64,000 nt of DNA, taken from contig JAJQJQ010000044.1 in assembly GCA_028622995.1 (NCBI GenBank), positions 1,054,001 through 1,118,000 on the forward strand. The letters are read 5' to 3'. Positions 62,525 to 64,000 of this stretch are shown one piece after another (the stretch's first letter is position 1; each line of letters starts with the position of its first letter). The notes beneath the pieces are model-generated. The model was not told where the DNA came from. It worked only from the letters and a program-made list of their open reading frames with translations, and did no database searches. The DNA is from Panagrolaimus kolymaensis (taxonomy: Eukaryota; Nematoda; Chromadorea; Rhabditida; Panagrolaimidae). The translations under genes and the position numbers were made by a program.

Positions 62525-64000
62525 ATTTTTTTTATTCTGCTACCAAAACAATCATTTTTTGGTTTCCATCTATGCTAAAATATGATGGATGCTTTGGAAG
62601 TGACAGGAAAAAATGAGTCTTCCACCTCCGCAAAACATTTGTAATTTTTAAAATTTTAAAAATTATTTATTTATTAAGAAAAATATTTTTCTTCTTGGTT
62701 AATGAAATCGATGTTGTTTTTGGCCTTTTAAACATTAAAGGTTAAAAGCTTACAAGAAATTTTATCATAGTTGTTAGTTGCTATTCTTTCTTATGATTCA
62801 CACGCTTTTCCTGCGGCGGCGGAAACAAGCAAGCAAGCAAAAAATAAGAAGCATCAACAAAACAAAAAAATTTGTCAATTTTGTAATTTTTTTCACAGAA
62901 AAAAAATAGCAACAAAAAAATACAAATGATCAACATTTTTTTTTACAAAAAATAAACTTTGAAAAAATGAAGTTTTTGGGGTGAATCAGGTTGATCGGAT
63001 TAAACAACAAAAAAATAAATATAACAAGAGATTGGCCTAAAAAAAATATTGAAAGGATGGAAATGAGAGGTGATAGAGAATGTGTGTGACATGGAGGGAA
63101 GAAAAAATGTGGGAAGATTATTAAAAAAAATATTTAGTTTAGGTGCATGGAAAATAAAAAATATGATCAGATGTTTTTTTTAAAAAGAAAATTGCATTCT
63201 TAAAAATATTAAAATAAATATTTAAATAAGAAATTATTCATTCCATCACGTTTATATATTTTTTTTGTTTTAACAAATAAACAAACAAAAAGTTTATGAT
63301 TTTTTTATAAATAAAAAAAGCAGCTGATTTGTTTGAAAAAAAATATTTTTGCCAGCATAGAAGTTTTTTATTATTATTTTTGTTTAATAAAAACAGCTGA
63401 TTTGCAACACCAGAAACAACCGATAAAAAAATTATTTTTTACAAAAATGAAATGATTTCATAAGACCGTTCACATTTCGATGACGCTGTTTTTTGAGTTG
63501 AGTTTAAAAAAAAAGAAGATAAGAATGATGACGTTTTATTAATCATAAAAGAAATTTTTTTTGATGATTAATTTTGTCAATTTTGCAAACTGCAAAAAAT
63601 AGTGAAAAAGTAGACCTTAATTTTAGCATGCAAAATAAGCAAATAAATAAAAACTTTTTTAATGAAAAAGAATTTTGCACAGAAAATTTGGATGAGGCTG
63701 TTTTCGTGTGGTGAATTGCAATAATTATGATTTAGCTTTTACTTCAAAAAAAATGGTTAAAGTTTAATATACGAGACATGGGAATAATCAAATCACACGA
63801 ATCAAACTTTATGGAATTTTGATCAACGATAAAACTTTATTTTGAATTCATAAATTCTCTAACAAGTCATGTGAAGGAGAAAGAAAAAAAAATTTAAAAC
63901 ATGAGAAAAGGCAAAAGAAAACATTTATTTTTCAAGCTTAATCTGTCGTCGATCTTAAAAATCATCTGCTTCCACCATTTCCCCGACAAGAAGAAAAAAA

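Larger units (their letters stand above)
47599..64000. other. 16.4-kb stretch with no convincing gene
   Basis: Both strands read; the many short frames are Lys/Phe/Asn-rich by-products of A and T runs. The most protein-like candidates (minus-strand 57879-58069, reading MDEEFVQLGGGDDENLFASQ; minus-strand 61432-61605, with a hydrophobic start) have no splice partners or homologues I recognise. The region lies upstream of the adaptor gene and may be its long 5' intron or regulatory domain. It carries the highest density of hairpin-family copies in the window. Confidence 0.5.

Overview
The window is eukaryotic, very AT-rich nuclear DNA, and the evidence points to a nematode. Multi-exon genes use GT..AG introns with short T-rich acceptors ending TTTAG or TTTCAG. 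There is a secreted DUF19/T20D4.11-like protein, a nematode-restricted family. Degenerate copies of the nematode telomere repeat TTAGGC sit inside a small transposon. A family of F-box-like proteins resembles the large families of clade IV panagrolaimid nematodes. Assignment to Panagrolaimidae is inference from protein style; no search was run. All splice models below were built by hand by requiring GT..AG borders and an unbroken reading frame. Left arm (1-10.7 kb): a last exon encoding nine KRSQP repeats with dibasic sites (candidate neuropeptide-like precursor, +), a stranded terminal-exon remnant of the F-box-like family, a three-exon divergent Hsp70-like gene (-), a small secreted Cys-rich protein with a probable GPI signal (-), and a five-exon actin-binding protein with two WH2 motifs, polyproline tracts and a Ser-rich middle (-). 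From 10.7 to 24.9 kb I find no gene; the stretch is dominated by A/T runs and holds one intact ~290-bp MITE with an 8-bp target duplication. Middle (24.9-30 kb): a cluster of F-box-like genes. A 613-residue, six-exon gene carries two tandem copies of the domain. A nearby copy has an in-frame stop, and a second broken copy in opposite orientation carries a (GAAAGT)20 microsatellite. Between them lies a 5'-truncated gene whose reading frame ends where a dispersed repeat begins. From 30 to 35 kb the sequence is a bed of foldback elements: a 640-bp element with ~119-bp inverted ends, a 53-bp-arm hairpin, a near-perfect 94-bp-arm palindrome and a GC-rich hairpin. A Thr-rich secreted mucin-like gene follows. 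From 37.3 to 41.8 kb, two membrane-anchored endonuclease/exonuclease/phosphatase (EEP) genes lie in inverted orientation around the DUF19 gene; their 3' ends are almost identical, which suggests gene conversion. Right arm (42.6-64 kb): the 3' exons of a coiled-coil adaptor resembling the FAM89/LURAP1 (leucine repeat adaptor) family, with a 3.2-kb intron, then 16.6 kb without a convincing gene. The most unusual signal is a dispersed family of about 20 hairpins of nearly fixed size (~47-51 nt), with arms like TGATAGTAAT and ATTACTATCA. They are concentrated in the right arm and in introns. Several copies carry paired, compensatory arm changes, and both EEP paralogues have one at the corresponding place in intron 1.
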